Source of the DNA: Paenibacillus sp. NEAU-GSW1 | GTDB lineage: Bacteria > Bacillota > Bacilli > Paenibacillales > Paenibacillaceae | DNA length: 64,000 bases | Assembly: GCF_009737085.1 (NCBI RefSeq) | Contig: NZ_WOVL01000015.1 | Span: forward strand, 1-64,000 | Direction: 5' to 3' | Shown here: positions 1 through 8,655 of the stretch, in pieces | Numbering within the stretch: position 1 is the stretch's first letter | Layout: every line of letters starts with the position of its first letter | The notes under the pieces: generated by a model | Seen by the model: only the letters and a program-made list of their open reading frames with translations | Databases searched by the model: none | What the model was told of the DNA's origin: nothing | Translations under genes and position numbers: made by a program

Positions 1-7
1 AGGGTAG

Positions 8-124
8 ACGGAGCATTTAAATGATTCTGGAGAAGCGTCAGCGTTCGTTTTTGTGAAGGGATCCCAACCTTACCTCGTTGATTCAAAGGAATCCCTGAGC
101 AATGGCGATCGGAAGAACATTTAA
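8..124 (+). other. Possible 3' remnant of a coding sequence at the left edge
   Basis: One plus-strand frame stays open from base 8 to a TAA at 122-124 (38 codons) with a plausible amino-acid mix, but it has no Met and a TAG sits at bases 5-7, so it cannot be the intact tail of a gene entering from the left in that frame. It may be a decayed or frameshifted gene end, or chance. I do not recognise it. Confidence 0.2.
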
Positions 125-156
125 ATGAGCAGTTTACTGTTTAACCCAGATAAAAA

Positions 157-202
157 AAGGGGTATCCCATCGTCATTTTCATGACTTATGGGACAGCCCC
201 TT
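157..202 (-). terminator. Rho-independent terminator after the anti-sigma-like gene
   Basis: The stem pairs AAGGGG with CCCCTT and, further in, TCCCAT with ATGGGA. On the minus strand it is followed by a T-run. It lies 5 bases past the stop of the minus-strand gene ending at 207. Confidence 0.7.
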
Positions 203-206
203 ATTG

Positions 207-1115
207 TTAATCGATATCGGTATACAGCCCGCTGGAAAATGATTTAATCTCGGAGTAAATTACCTTTCCATCCGCATTCAGACCCTCAACGGTATAATCG
301 TTCTGACGGATCAATTCAGCAAAGCAATACACATAACCGTACTCGTCTGTTACGAATTCCGCTGTCTTCATCGCGCCGTTCTCATCTACAATTCGAATCG
401 AGGCAATTTGCGGATCATTGACAACGCCAAAATAAAACGAATTCGGATCAATATCATACCATTGTCCTTGAAGCGGCTGCTTGGACTCCCGCGGCTCGCC
501 GATCGAATACGACAGCGATTGGCTCCATACCCATTGATTTTGCATATCGTCGAACCCGTCGACGCTTAACGAGATGCTTCTGTATCCATTCGACTCGTAC
601 AGCTTCCGGTAAAAGAGAAGCATTTTACTGTCGTCTATGCTTTTCTTTTCGATGATTGCAGTATCGGCATCCGGATATTTTAACTCCAGCACCTGCTCCC
701 AGCTTCCATACGCCAACAGCTCAACCATTTGACCTTGTTCATTCAGCTGAGAATACGATTGGATATCAAACGCATTAACCTTGTTCCCGGAAGAAGGCAT
801 CAACAGCCATTCTTCTAGCGGAATGGCCGCAGAACCCCGATGCTTGGATTGATCTTCATTCGCCGCAGCTTGCATCGACTGGGCCTCATTTTCACTTATA
901 TTGTCATTTATCTTATGAGCCGCAAATAAACCGAATATAACCAGTACCGCCACGCTTGCGAACATTCCAATTGCAATTCGCCAATTCAAATGCGAACGAC
1001 TGGATTTATGGAATGCTTGTTGTTTAATGCCAGCCCTAAGCTCATCCGTAAAACCTTGCCTGTTCAACGGATTCCCTCTCAGCGCATCATACCAAATCGG
1101 TTCAGATGATTTCAT
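207..1115 (-). CDS. Probable anti-sigma factor, single-pass membrane protein
   Basis: A 302-residue protein with a short cytoplasmic N-terminus (about 44 residues), one hydrophobic segment near residues 45-66 (WRIAIGMFASVAVLVIFGLF) and a long C-terminal extracytoplasmic domain. It overlaps the upstream ECF sigma gene by 14 bases, so translation is probably coupled, and this pairing and topology fit an anti-sigma factor that holds its sigma at the membrane. No classical HxxxCxxC zinc anti-sigma motif is present in the N-terminus. The start chosen is the ATG preceded by GGAGGAGAGG at 7 bases; a TTG two codons upstream is less likely. The role is inferred from context, and the extracytoplasmic domain is not one I recognise. 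Confidence 0.65.
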   Translation of the reverse strand: MKSSEPIWYDALRGNPLNRQGFTDELRAGIKQQAFHKSSRSHLNWRIAIGMFASVAVLVIFGLFAAHKINDNISENEAQSMQAAANEDQSKHRGSAAIPLEEWLLMPSSGNKVNAFDIQSYSQLNEQGQMVELLAYGSWEQVLELKYPDADTAIIEKKSIDDSKMLLFYRKLYESNGYRSISLSVDGFDDMQNQWVWSQSLSYSIGEPRESKQPLQGQWYDIDPNSFYFGVVNDPQIASIRIVDENGAMKTAEFVTDEYGYVYCFAELIRQNDYTVEGLNADGKVIYSEIKSFSSGLYTDID

Positions 1116-1647
1116 AGGCAATCCTCTCCTCCAGTAGTTTTGAAAGCTTTTTGCGCGCGCCGAACAGCCGCGATTTCACCGTTCCTACCGGCATCTGCAG
1201 CACATCGGCTATCTCTTGCAGCGAAAGCTCGTATTTCGCATGAAGAACAATGACTTCGCGCTGTTTAGTCCGCAAGCGGAACACTTGCCGCCATACCTCA
1301 TTGCTTGCCTCCGTCTCCATAAAATCCTGTTCGGCCGATTGGCCCCAGCGCCCCGGATCTATTTCATTGACAAGCCATACTCTGCGAAAAAAAGCCGACC
1401 TCCGGTAGTTGATGCTAACATTTCGCGTAATTCTGAGCAGCCACGTCTTTACCGTCGACTCCCCCCGAAACGAATCGATGTGCTTAAACGCCTGTAAAAA
1501 TACATCCTGCGAAATGTCATCGGAAAGGGTCCGATTTTGTGTCAGCGAATATGCGAAATTCCATACATCCTGGCCGAACTTTTTCATTAAGTCGTCAAGC
1601 ACGTGTTCATCCATGTTCGTTAAATGTCGCAAATAGTCATCACTCAA
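1102..1647 (-). CDS. ECF-family RNA polymerase sigma factor
   Basis: A group IV sigma factor of about 181 residues. Region 2 lies near residues 20-85 (SLTQNRTLSDDISQDVFLQA, core and -10 binding). Region 4 is at the C-terminus, with the helix-turn-helix around LSLQEIADVLQMPVGTVKSR. The TTG at 1647 is preceded by GGGGTG at 6 bases. A GTG at 1656 would leave almost no leader behind the candidate promoter at 1669-1694, which itself looks ECF-type and suggests autoregulation. It is the first gene of a two-gene operon with the membrane protein ending at 207. The signal it responds to cannot be read from the sequence. Confidence 0.9.
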   Translation of the reverse strand: MSDDYLRHLTNMDEHVLDDLMKKFGQDVWNFAYSLTQNRTLSDDISQDVFLQAFKHIDSFRGESTVKTWLLRITRNVSINYRRSAFFRRVWLVNEIDPGRWGQSAEQDFMETEASNEVWRQVFRLRTKQREVIVLHAKYELSLQEIADVLQMPVGTVKSRLFGARKKLSKLLEERIAYEII

Positions 1648-1668
1648 TTTGATCACCCCGAATTAATA

Positions 1669-1694
1669 GACAAAGGACAATTCATATAGGTTCA
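1669..1694 (-). promoter_or_regulatory. Candidate ECF-type promoter of the sigma operon
   Basis: On the minus strand TGAACC (1694-1689) is separated by exactly 16 bases from TGTC (1672-1669). This resembles ECF promoters, which have an AAC-containing -35 and a short GTC/GTA-containing -10 at 16-17 base spacing. It sits 13 bases or more upstream of the sigma factor start, as expected for autoregulation. Confidence 0.45.
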
Positions 1695-1705
1695 ATAAAT
1701 TGCAC

Positions 1706-1751
1706 AAAAAAACCTCCTCTGCTGAATGTCATACATTCAAGCCCGAGGAGG
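1706..1751 (-). terminator. Terminator after the O-methyltransferase gene
   Basis: CCTCCTC pairs with GAGGAGG around an inner TGAATG/CATTCA stem. The minus strand then reads seven Ts. It ends transcription of the minus-strand gene that stops at 1772. Confidence 0.8.
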
Positions 1752-1771
1752 CTAGTCATTTATTCCGTCTT

Positions 1772-2410
1772 TTACGATGACTTCACAATCGCTATAGCCA
1801 ATCCGTCATAGCCCGGCAGCACCGTGCTCATAAGCCGCGGATCGTCGGCAATTTGCTGATTGAAAGCGCGCACCGCCTGCACTGCAGGACCTGCCTTATC
1901 CAGATTCGTCGTTCGGCCGCGCAGCAGCACATTGTCGCCGATGATGACGGCTCCCGGATTTGCAAGCGCAATCGCATAGTTGAGGTAAATCGGATAGCCT
2001 TCTTTGTCCGCATCGATAAAAAAGAAATCGAACCGGCGTCCCGCTTCCTTAAGCCGAGCCAAGCTTTCTCTCGCGTCGCCGATCATATAGTCTACCTTCT
2101 CGCCTAATCCGGCTGCTGTCATATGTAATTTCGCCAAGTCCGCATACTCCGCCTTCAGCTCCAGTGACGTTAACCGGCCGCCTTCAGCAAGGCCCCTTGC
2201 CAGGCAAATGCCGCTATAGCCGCCAAGCGCGCCAACCTCCAGAGCTTCCTTCGCTCCGTTCATTCGAACGAGCATCGTCAGCAGCCGTCCATAGCCGTCC
2301 GCAACAGAAATATCAGGCATACCTTGAGCTGCAATCCCCTGCTTCGCGCGCATTAAATCGGCATCCTCGCCGTAAAGGCTGTCCACATATTGCTCATCTA
2401 TCATAATCAT
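1772..2410 (-). CDS. SAM-dependent O-methyltransferase (class I, cation-dependent type)
   Basis: A 212-residue methyltransferase of the family that includes caffeoyl-CoA O-methyltransferases and B. subtilis YrrM. The SAM-binding glycine-rich motif is EVGALGGYSG. FDFFFIDADKEGY carries the acidic residues expected to bind SAM and a divalent metal, and GDNVLLRG follows. The frame extends upstream to 2539, but that extension overlaps the divergent gene at 2532, has no family similarity and lacks a good ribosome site; the ATG at 2410 is preceded by GGAGAG. The acceptor substrate is unknown. Confidence 0.85.
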   Translation of the reverse strand: MIMIDEQYVDSLYGEDADLMRAKQGIAAQGMPDISVADGYGRLLTMLVRMNGAKEALEVGALGGYSGICLARGLAEGGRLTSLELKAEYADLAKLHMTAAGLGEKVDYMIGDARESLARLKEAGRRFDFFFIDADKEGYPIYLNYAIALANPGAVIIGDNVLLRGRTTNLDKAGPAVQAVRAFNQQIADDPRLMSTVLPGYDGLAIAIVKSS

Positions 2411-2531
2411 GCTATTCTCTCCAATTTTACAATTTGTAAAAGCATCCTGCTTTGCCCTATACTTGATTGTATGATTTTGTCCGTGAGGAAACAACTTTGT
2501 TTTTGACGAATTAAAGGGAGAATGAAAATCT

Positions 2532-3668
2532 ATGACCAAGATTAACCTGATCGCGACTGCGCCGATGGGCCTTGAGGCCGTCGTTGCCCGCGAGCTGAAA
2601 GACCTCGGCTACGAAGACCTGCGAGTGGAGAACGGCCGCGTCCGTTTCACCGGAGAGCCGATCGATATTTGCCGCACCAATCTGTGGCTGCGTTCCGCCG
2701 GACGTATTCTCGTCAATATGGGAGAGTTCCGCGCGACTACGTTTGATGAGCTGTTTGAAGGCACGAAAGCGCTGGACTGGCCGGAATGGATTCCGGAGGA
2801 CGGCGAATTCCCGGTGAACGGCCGTTCCCAGAAGTCGCAATTGACTAGCGTACCTGCATGCCAAGGCATCGTAAAAAAAGCGGTCGTCGAAAAAATGAAG
2901 GAACGTTACGGCACCGAATGGTTTCATGAGGACGGCGGAAAATATGTAATCGAAGTAACGCTGATGAACGACGAAGCGATGCTGACGCTCGATACGACAG
3001 GCTGGGGCCTGCATCAGCGCGGCTACCGTAAAGTATCGACCGAAGCGCCGCTGCGCGAGACGCTTGCCGCTTCGCTCGTACAGCTTAGCCGATGGCGCCC
3101 TGACCGTCCGCTTTACGATCCGTTTTGCGGATCCGGCACGATTCTGATCGAAGCGGCGATGATCGGCTGGAACATTGCGCCGGGGCTGCGCCGCAGCTTT
3201 AACAGCGAAGGCTGGCCGCTTGTGCAAGGCGAGCTGTGGGATAAAGCGCGCGAGGAAGCTTTTGACGCGGTGAAGGATGATATTCCACTGCAAATCGCAG
3301 GCTCCGACATCGATCCGTACGCGATCGAAATTGCTTCGGCGGCGGTTAAAAAGGCCGGCTTCGGCAAAGAAATAAAGCTCGAAGTGCTGCCGGTAGCCAA
3401 AATGAAACCGCAAGGCGACTACGGCGTCATCATCACGAATCCGCCATACGGCGAGCGGCTTGGCGACGACAAAGAAGCCGAAGCAGCCATTCGCCAGTTC
3501 GGTTTGGCATCGCTCCATTTGCCGACTTGGTCGTTTTTTGCGATTACGCCGACGAAGTCGCTCGAGCACTATTTTACCCGCCCTGCGGACAAAAAACGGA
3601 AGCTGTTCAATGGCCGAATCCAGACTGATTTCTATCAGTACTTCGGACCGCTTCCTCCGCGTAAATAG
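2532..3668 (+). CDS. THUMP-domain 23S rRNA N2-guanine methyltransferase (RlmL/YpsC type)
   Basis: A 378-residue RNA methyltransferase. An N-terminal ferredoxin-like and THUMP RNA-binding part covers roughly residues 1-155. The C-terminal Rossmann-fold domain has DPFCGSGTILIEAA for SAM binding and the NPPYGERL catalytic motif typical of N6-adenine and N2-guanine methyltransferases. Length and motif order match the Gram-positive YpsC/RlmL N-terminal half, expected to modify 23S rRNA; the exact guanine cannot be assigned from sequence. GGGAGA precedes the ATG. It is divergent from the O-methyltransferase. Confidence 0.9.
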   Translation: MTKINLIATAPMGLEAVVARELKDLGYEDLRVENGRVRFTGEPIDICRTNLWLRSAGRILVNMGEFRATTFDELFEGTKALDWPEWIPEDGEFPVNGRSQKSQLTSVPACQGIVKKAVVEKMKERYGTEWFHEDGGKYVIEVTLMNDEAMLTLDTTGWGLHQRGYRKVSTEAPLRETLAASLVQLSRWRPDRPLYDPFCGSGTILIEAAMIGWNIAPGLRRSFNSEGWPLVQGELWDKAREEAFDAVKDDIPLQIAGSDIDPYAIEIASAAVKKAGFGKEIKLEVLPVAKMKPQGDYGVIITNPPYGERLGDDKEAEAAIRQFGLASLHLPTWSFFAITPTKSLEHYFTRPADKKRKLFNGRIQTDFYQYFGPLPPRK

Positions 3669-3700
3669 GACGGCAAGTTAGAAAGGGATGTAAGCAGGTT

Positions 3701-5749
3701 ATGATTTCTAGACAAAGCGCCGCACGGCGCGGCATGCGACAAACGCTCGAATGGCTCGAGCGTTTGAAAGCCGCGGACGTGCTGTTGTTTTTTATCGGAA
3801 TGCTTGGAAAAGTATTTTTATTCGATGCCATTATTAACGTACCGAATATCGACATGAACGGGTATGACCTCGTCGTAGCGATTGGCACGCTCGGACTCGT
3901 CTGTTTCTGGACCGTTTGGCTGCCTGCCCGCGGCCGGATCGTCGCACTCATATCATTAAACGTCCTGTTGTCTTCCATCATGTATGCGGACGTCGTATAC
4001 TATCGTTATTTTCAAGATTTAATTTCCGTACCTGTTCTGATGCAGGCCAATCAAGTCGATTCGCTCGGCGCCAGCATCGGCACGCTGCTGCAAGCTCGCG
4101 ATTTCATTTTGTTGGCCGATTGGATCGTCGTTATTCCGTTCGCCTTCTATACGCTGATCTACGGCGGTGCGGATTTGCGGGAGACGTTTGGCGAAAGACA
4201 ACGCTTCGGCTATCGTGTTGGCAGACGATGGCCGCGTTTCGTTGCCCGCGTCGTTACTGGCATCGCGATTGCGCTCATCGGCCTATCCATGTCTGTCGGC
4301 AGCATAAATGAAGCGAGCCGCACCTGGGCGCAAGGGCTTTTCGTCAACAACTGGTGGAGCTTGTCGCTGTATAACGTTACCGGAGTCGTTGGCTTTCATG
4401 GTTATGACGTCTACCGGTACGCGAAAGAAAACTGGCTCGACTCCGGACAAGTATCCGCCGAAGCAGCAGCCGACATATACAATTGGACTTCGGAGCGCTC
4501 GAACAGCCGCAAGCTGCTTGAAGAAGACGAAACATTCGGCGCATACAAGGACAGCAATGTGCTGATGGTGCAAGTGGAAGCTTTGCAAAACTTTATGATC
4601 GGCAAGTCGATTGGCGGAGAGGAAATTACGCCGAACTTAAACAAGCTCATTCAAGAGAGCGCCTATTTCAGCCAGTTTTATCATCAAACCTCGCAAGGGC
4701 GGACATCCGACGCCGACTTCCTTGCGAACTGCTCGCTGCAGCCTATGGTCAGCGGTTCGGTCTTTATCCAATACGCCGGTCATACGTTTAATTGCTTGCC
4801 GCAAACGCTAAGCGATAATGGGTATACGACCGATGCTTTCCATGCGTATGACGGAGGTTTCTGGAACCGGAATACGATGTACGCGAACATGGGCTACGAT
4901 CATTTTTACAGCAAAAAGCATTTTACGCTCGATGAGCCGATTGGCTGGTCGCTCGGGGATAAGTCTTTCTTCCAGCAGTCCGTCGACGTTCTTGTCGACC
5001 CTGATCGAGACAAGAATAAGCCGTTCTATTCCTTTATGATCTCACTGTCCAGCCATCATCCGTTCACGATGCCGCAGGAGCAGCAAAAGCTGTCGCTCGG
5101 CCAGCTTGAAGGGACGCTGATGGGAGATTACTTGCAGGCAGTTCATTATGCCGATGCCGCATTGGGCGAGCTCGTCGAACGTTTGAAAGCCGAAGGGCTA
5201 TGGGAGAATACGATATTTGCCATGTATGGCGATCATGACAATTCGATCAAAGACTGGGAGCTGTTCGAGCAGTTTCTCGGCAAGCCGCTTAACGATTTGG
5301 ATCGTCAAATGATACTGAAGCAAGTGCCGTTTATCGTGCATCTTCCGGACGGCGCATATGCTGGAACGCATGCTAATGTCGGCGGCCAGCTTGACGTAAC
5401 GCCGACGCTGCTGCATCTGCTTGGCATTTCGACGGTTGGCGATACGCTGCTCGGAACACCGCTTATAACCGAAAAAGCGCTGAGCAGCGACAGCGGCAAG
5501 CTCGTCGTCCAGCGAAACGGCGCCTTTACCGACGGCACGGTCTACTTTATGCCGTCTGCCGATGGCATTGCTTCGAACGGAAAATGCTGGGATATTTCCT
5601 CCGGTAAATTTGGCGATATCGCGCCTTGCCTTGCCAATGCGGACGACGCGTCGAACGAACTGACGATGTCAGACGCAATCGTTACGCATGATCTCATCCC
5701 AATGTTCCAATCCACGGAGGCCGTCGAGGCCACCGCCGCGGTAAGATAG
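3701..5749 (+). CDS. ltaS: Lipoteichoic acid synthase family protein (membrane sulfatase-fold enzyme)
   Basis: A 682-residue polytopic protein: about five membrane helices in the first 215 residues, then a large extracellular sulfatase-fold domain. LtaS enzymes transfer glycerol-phosphate from phosphatidylglycerol onto growing lipoteichoic acid. The catalytic threonine motif is visible as QGRTSDADF, with metal-ligand motifs MVQVEAL, YGDHDNS and SSHHPF. The start has AAAGGGATG upstream. It lies 32 bases after the rRNA methyltransferase and is followed by a strong terminator. Paralogues with primase or other substrate roles exist, so the precise substrate is inferred. Confidence 0.88.
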   Translation: MISRQSAARRGMRQTLEWLERLKAADVLLFFIGMLGKVFLFDAIINVPNIDMNGYDLVVAIGTLGLVCFWTVWLPARGRIVALISLNVLLSSIMYADVVYYRYFQDLISVPVLMQANQVDSLGASIGTLLQARDFILLADWIVVIPFAFYTLIYGGADLRETFGERQRFGYRVGRRWPRFVARVVTGIAIALIGLSMSVGSINEASRTWAQGLFVNNWWSLSLYNVTGVVGFHGYDVYRYAKENWLDSGQVSAEAAADIYNWTSERSNSRKLLEEDETFGAYKDSNVLMVQVEALQNFMIGKSIGGEEITPNLNKLIQESAYFSQFYHQTSQGRTSDADFLANCSLQPMVSGSVFIQYAGHTFNCLPQTLSDNGYTTDAFHAYDGGFWNRNTMYANMGYDHFYSKKHFTLDEPIGWSLGDKSFFQQSVDVLVDPDRDKNKPFYSFMISLSSHHPFTMPQEQQKLSLGQLEGTLMGDYLQAVHYADAALGELVERLKAEGLWENTIFAMYGDHDNSIKDWELFEQFLGKPLNDLDRQMILKQVPFIVHLPDGAYAGTHANVGGQLDVTPTLLHLLGISTVGDTLLGTPLITEKALSSDSGKLVVQRNGAFTDGTVYFMPSADGIASNGKCWDISSGKFGDIAPCLANADDASNELTMSDAIVTHDLIPMFQSTEAVEATAAVR

Positions 5750-5750
5750 T

Positions 5751-5792
5751 AAAAACAGGAGCCCCGTCGAAATAGACGGGGCTCCTGTTTTT
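5751..5792 (+). terminator. Strong terminator after ltaS
   Basis: An 18-base perfect stem (AAAAACAGGAGCCCCGTC and its complement) with a short loop, ending in a T-run. The A-run on the left arm would let it also serve the convergent gene that ends at 5838. Confidence 0.9.
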
Positions 5793-5837
5793 GTATATGA
5801 TCATTCCGATTTCCAAACTAGAATCCATTTTAGCTAA

Positions 5838-6533
5838 TTAAAGACACCTTGCAGCTTCACTCAACTGCGGATGAACGCGGTAGCTGCGGATTCTTTTCGC
5901 CCCCGACGCTGGAATAAGAAGGTTCTGGTCCGTCAGTGCTTTCAAAATAACTCTCGCCTGCTTGTCCGAACATCGAAGTTTCGCTGCCGCTTCAGCCGGT
6001 GTAATTGGCTGTGGAGCGCGAATTGCAATTCTTATCATCTCACGGTGACGCATCGATAGATCCAGATCTTTTAATAGCTCAGAAGACTTGCCGGATAGCT
6101 TCCCCAGTATCTGTTGAATATGCTGCTGACATCGTTTTGATTGATCTTCGATTGCATCATAAGAAAATCGAAGGACTTGCCATCCGTCAAGCACGAGCTC
6201 ATTTTGCCGGAAACGGTCGTCTGCAAACTTGCGCCGGTCAATGTCTCTCGAATGCGCACCATATCCGTCAATTTCAATACCAACTTTATAAGGCGGCCTC
6301 ACATATGCAAAATCAATGTACCGAGCCCCATTCCGAAAATCGTATATTTCATACTCCGCATGAAGATGATTAAAATGACCAATAGCCGGCCACCACACTT
6401 TTTCTAAAAATCGTTTCTCTGCGTGTGCATGACCTTCCTTCAATCTGCGTAACGCCTCACCAGACCTCTGTTTCATTTGCTCCGTCATCCACAGTTCATA
6501 GGCTTGCTCGTAAAGTACAGCATCTGGATTCAT
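5838..6533 (-). CDS. DUF559-type (VSR/restriction-fold) endonuclease-like protein with C-terminal winged helix
   Basis: A 231-residue protein. The central part carries the DUF559 signature: the strand YIDFAYVRPPYKVGIEIDGY, then RRKFADDRFRQNELVLDGWQVLRFSYD, matching the PD-(D/E)xK-like core of Vsr and Type IV-like nucleases (D in YIDF, E in GIEIDG). The last 65 residues (REMIRIAIRAPQPITPAEAA) look like a winged helix-turn-helix. AGAGGTGG precedes the ATG. No methylase or restriction partner is nearby, so it appears to be an orphan. The biochemical role is not established for this family. Confidence 0.7.
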   Translation of the reverse strand: MNPDAVLYEQAYELWMTEQMKQRSGEALRRLKEGHAHAEKRFLEKVWWPAIGHFNHLHAEYEIYDFRNGARYIDFAYVRPPYKVGIEIDGYGAHSRDIDRRKFADDRFRQNELVLDGWQVLRFSYDAIEDQSKRCQQHIQQILGKLSGKSSELLKDLDLSMRHREMIRIAIRAPQPITPAEAAAKLRCSDKQARVILKALTDQNLLIPASGAKRIRSYRVHPQLSEAARCL

Positions 6534-6561
6534 TCTAGTGGGACCACCTCTCTTTTCGAAT

Positions 6562-6601
6562 AAAAAAACGCCCTTCCCCTATTTACAATAGGGAAAGAGC
6601 G
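6562..6601 (-). terminator. Minus-strand terminator
   Basis: CGCtCTTTCCCTAT pairs with ATAGGGGAAGGGCG on the minus strand around GTAAA, followed by seven Ts. It probably ends the S16 peptidase transcript that stops at 6855, with the repeat-bearing stretch in between transcribed. Confidence 0.75.
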
Positions 6602-6854
6602 GTGTGCTTCACTCGCAAATAATGTCTTCACTTAATTTTAGAATATAAGTTTTGTAAGTATTTGTCATCCACAATCCAATATGCCGCTTCGCGCTCGTCC
6701 ACCGCCGAATAACGGAACTTTCTTCCGTTATTTCGGCTTCTCGTGCGAATTACCGCTCCATAGCGGAACTTTCTTCCGCTATTTCACTCCCAGACCTCGT
6801 TGACGCGCCGATTGAACCGCCGTCTCTGCTATCGCCCGCACTTCGCGCCTGCGC
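6602..6854. repeat. Intergenic stretch with two covarying hairpin repeats
   Basis: No gene is visible. Two short palindromes stand close together: 6708-6732 (AATAACGGAA, CTTTC loop, TTCCGTTATT) and 6760-6782 (ATAGCGGAA, CTTTC loop, TTCCGCTAT). Loops are identical, and the single arm difference is compensated on the other arm (A-T changed to G-C). The remainder is GC-rich and runs into the end of the peptidase gene. Confidence 0.7.
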
Positions 6855-8312
6855 TCACGCGCCGCTTGAACTGCCGCTGCTATCGCCCTCGCTTCCGCGA
6901 TGCTGCTTCAGCCAGCGCAGCACGTCGTCGATCGTCTCTACCGGGACGATCTGCAAGTTCGGAGCGCCCGATCTTGCATCCTGCTCGAGCGCCGCCGGAA
7001 CAAAAAACACGTCAGCGTCTGTGCGGCTAACGGCGAACGCCTTCTGCGGCACGCCGCCAACGAGGCCGATTGAACCGTCGGCCTCGATCGTGCCGGTTCC
7101 GGCGACGCGAATGCCGCCCGTCACGCCGCCCGGCGTGAGCTGGTCGATGAGCGCGAGCGTCAGCATCGCGCCGTGCGACGGGCCGCCGATATGCGCGATA
7201 TACGTGCGGTAATCGACCTTGCGCGGTATATCCGCGTGCAAGTCGTTGCCGACCGAGATGCCAAACACAGCGCGCTCCGGCAAATTTTCGCTAGCCTCGG
7301 CTTTCCCTGTAGGCGCCTCGACGACCAGCATCTCGCCGTTTCGGCGCAAGCCTACTTTAACAGTCGATCCAGGCTCCACGCGCTCAGCCATATAGGTAGT
7401 CATCGCCTCAATAGTAAGCACGGGCTCTCCATTCAAGCTTACGATAACATCGCCCGCCTCAAGCTGCTCTTTGGCTGCGCCGTCCTTTGCCACCCCAAGA
7501 ACGACAACGCCTTTGCTTGATATGCCCTCGCCTATTCCTGCCTTTTGCATGGCTATGGCGCTGGCTACCTCATTCGCATTCGTCTTCATCGTCACGACTT
7601 GCGAATATTCCTCCGTAAGCGGCGGTTCGTCCGCTCGTTTGCGTTCGAATTCATATAACGGGAACAGTTTGGCATACAGCCAATCCGCTGCAACTGCCGG
7701 TCGTTCGAAGACGAGAACGCCGCTTATGCTTCCGCCGGCAGCTCCGCCTTCCGCATGCGCATACCGGTTCATCGCAATAGTCATTGCCGGATACGTTACC
7801 CGATAGGAGGTTGGATATACAAACAGGCCAAGCAGCGCTGCAATACAAATAAGCCATATTAAGCTGCGCACCGGTACAAACCGTCTCCAGCCGCGCTTGC
7901 CTGCCAGCTCCGAAACCATTAAATCAATGAACGCAACTAGAAAACCGGCTGCAATAAAGACGAGGTTGACGAGCAGCCGTTGTGGGTCCAAAAACACGAG
8001 CACTATTGCAGCTGCATTCACCGCGAACGCAAAGCCGCGCACCGCAATCGTCCAGCGAACGGCGCCGCTCTTTTTTCCGAGCGCTCCCAGCAGCCTGTAC
8101 GTCCCAGCAGATGCACCAATCGCGAGCAATAACGGAAGAATCGCTAAACCATACAGCAGCCCGTCAATCATCTCAATCCATAAACGTCCGGAAGGCGTAC
8201 GCAGCGGCGCCGGAAGCCAAATTAACTCGCAAAAAACAATGTATATAATCGACAGCACCAAACTCGCAGCATAATAGCGAAAATGCTTATTGTTTATGTG
8301 CAACAACGCCAT
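6855..8312 (-). CDS. Membrane PDZ and Lon-like (S16) serine protease, YlbL/SepM-like
   Basis: A 485-residue protein. About five hydrophobic segments fill the first 165 residues, unlike the single anchor usual in YlbL. A PDZ domain follows near residues 235-330 (GVVVLGVAKDGAAKEQLEAG), then a Lon protease domain. The catalytic dyad is visible as Ser in GGPSHGAMLT and Lys in GGVPQKAFAV. Such proteins cleave extracytoplasmic substrates. The ATG has GGGGGA very close upstream, so a TTG two or three codons in is possible. The 3' end is unusually GC-rich and Ser/Gly-rich. Confidence 0.85.
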   Translation of the reverse strand: MALLHINNKHFRYYAASLVLSIIYIVFCELIWLPAPLRTPSGRLWIEMIDGLLYGLAILPLLLAIGASAGTYRLLGALGKKSGAVRWTIAVRGFAFAVNAAAIVLVFLDPQRLLVNLVFIAAGFLVAFIDLMVSELAGKRGWRRFVPVRSLIWLICIAALLGLFVYPTSYRVTYPAMTIAMNRYAHAEGGAAGGSISGVLVFERPAVAADWLYAKLFPLYEFERKRADEPPLTEEYSQVVTMKTNANEVASAIAMQKAGIGEGISSKGVVVLGVAKDGAAKEQLEAGDVIVSLNGEPVLTIEAMTTYMAERVEPGSTVKVGLRRNGEMLVVEAPTGKAEASENLPERAVFGISVGNDLHADIPRKVDYRTYIAHIGGPSHGAMLTLALIDQLTPGGVTGGIRVAGTGTIEADGSIGLVGGVPQKAFAVSRTDADVFFVPAALEQDARSGAPNLQIVPVETIDDVLRWLKQHRGSEGDSSGSSSGA

Positions 8313-8404
8313 TCCCCCGCTCTATTGTTCCATCATTTAAAAAGAGACCCAACATCGCTGTTGAGCCCCTCGTCATAAAATAGTCATGCTGAAGCCGAGC
8401 GGAA

Positions 8405-8629
8405 TTACTTTTTCACATACGGCTTTATTTTCTCGATTGCTTCGTCCTCGCTTGCCGCTTTCACATAACGTCCATTAATAAAAATGAATGCATATCGGGC
8501 GCAAGGCCCGCAATAGGATTTGCAGCCGACACGGATCTCGGCGTCTGGCGCCAGCTTTTGAAGCTTCGGCACGATCGTTTTAATCCGGACATGATTGCAT
8601 TTGTCGCATACGCGAATATCGTTAGCCAT
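8405..8629 (-). CDS. DUF1450 (YuzB-family) small Cys-rich protein
   Basis: A 74-residue protein with VCDKCNH near the N-terminus and the family core VGCKSYCGPCARYAFIFINGR. The four to five cysteines suggest metal or Fe-S binding or a thioredoxin-like ferredoxin fold, but no function is known. AGGA precedes the ATG. The HesB-like gene lies just upstream on the same strand, 26 bases away, suggesting a metal-related pair. A second, divergent DUF1450 protein is encoded at 57691-57942. Confidence 0.85.
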   Translation of the reverse strand: MANDIRVCDKCNHVRIKTIVPKLQKLAPDAEIRVGCKSYCGPCARYAFIFINGRYVKAASEDEAIEKIKPYVKK

Positions 8630-8655
8630 TCGTTATCGTCCTATCCGCTTGTCGA

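Noticed and set aside
11..130. CATTTAAATG palindrome occurring twice near the left edge (15-24 and 118-127)
   Set aside because: Ten bases only, AT-rich, and no regulatory context; likely chance.
2511..3569. A 352-residue open frame antisense to the THUMP methyltransferase
   Set aside because: The sense gene is unambiguous; the antisense product is Arg/Phe-rich with no domain.
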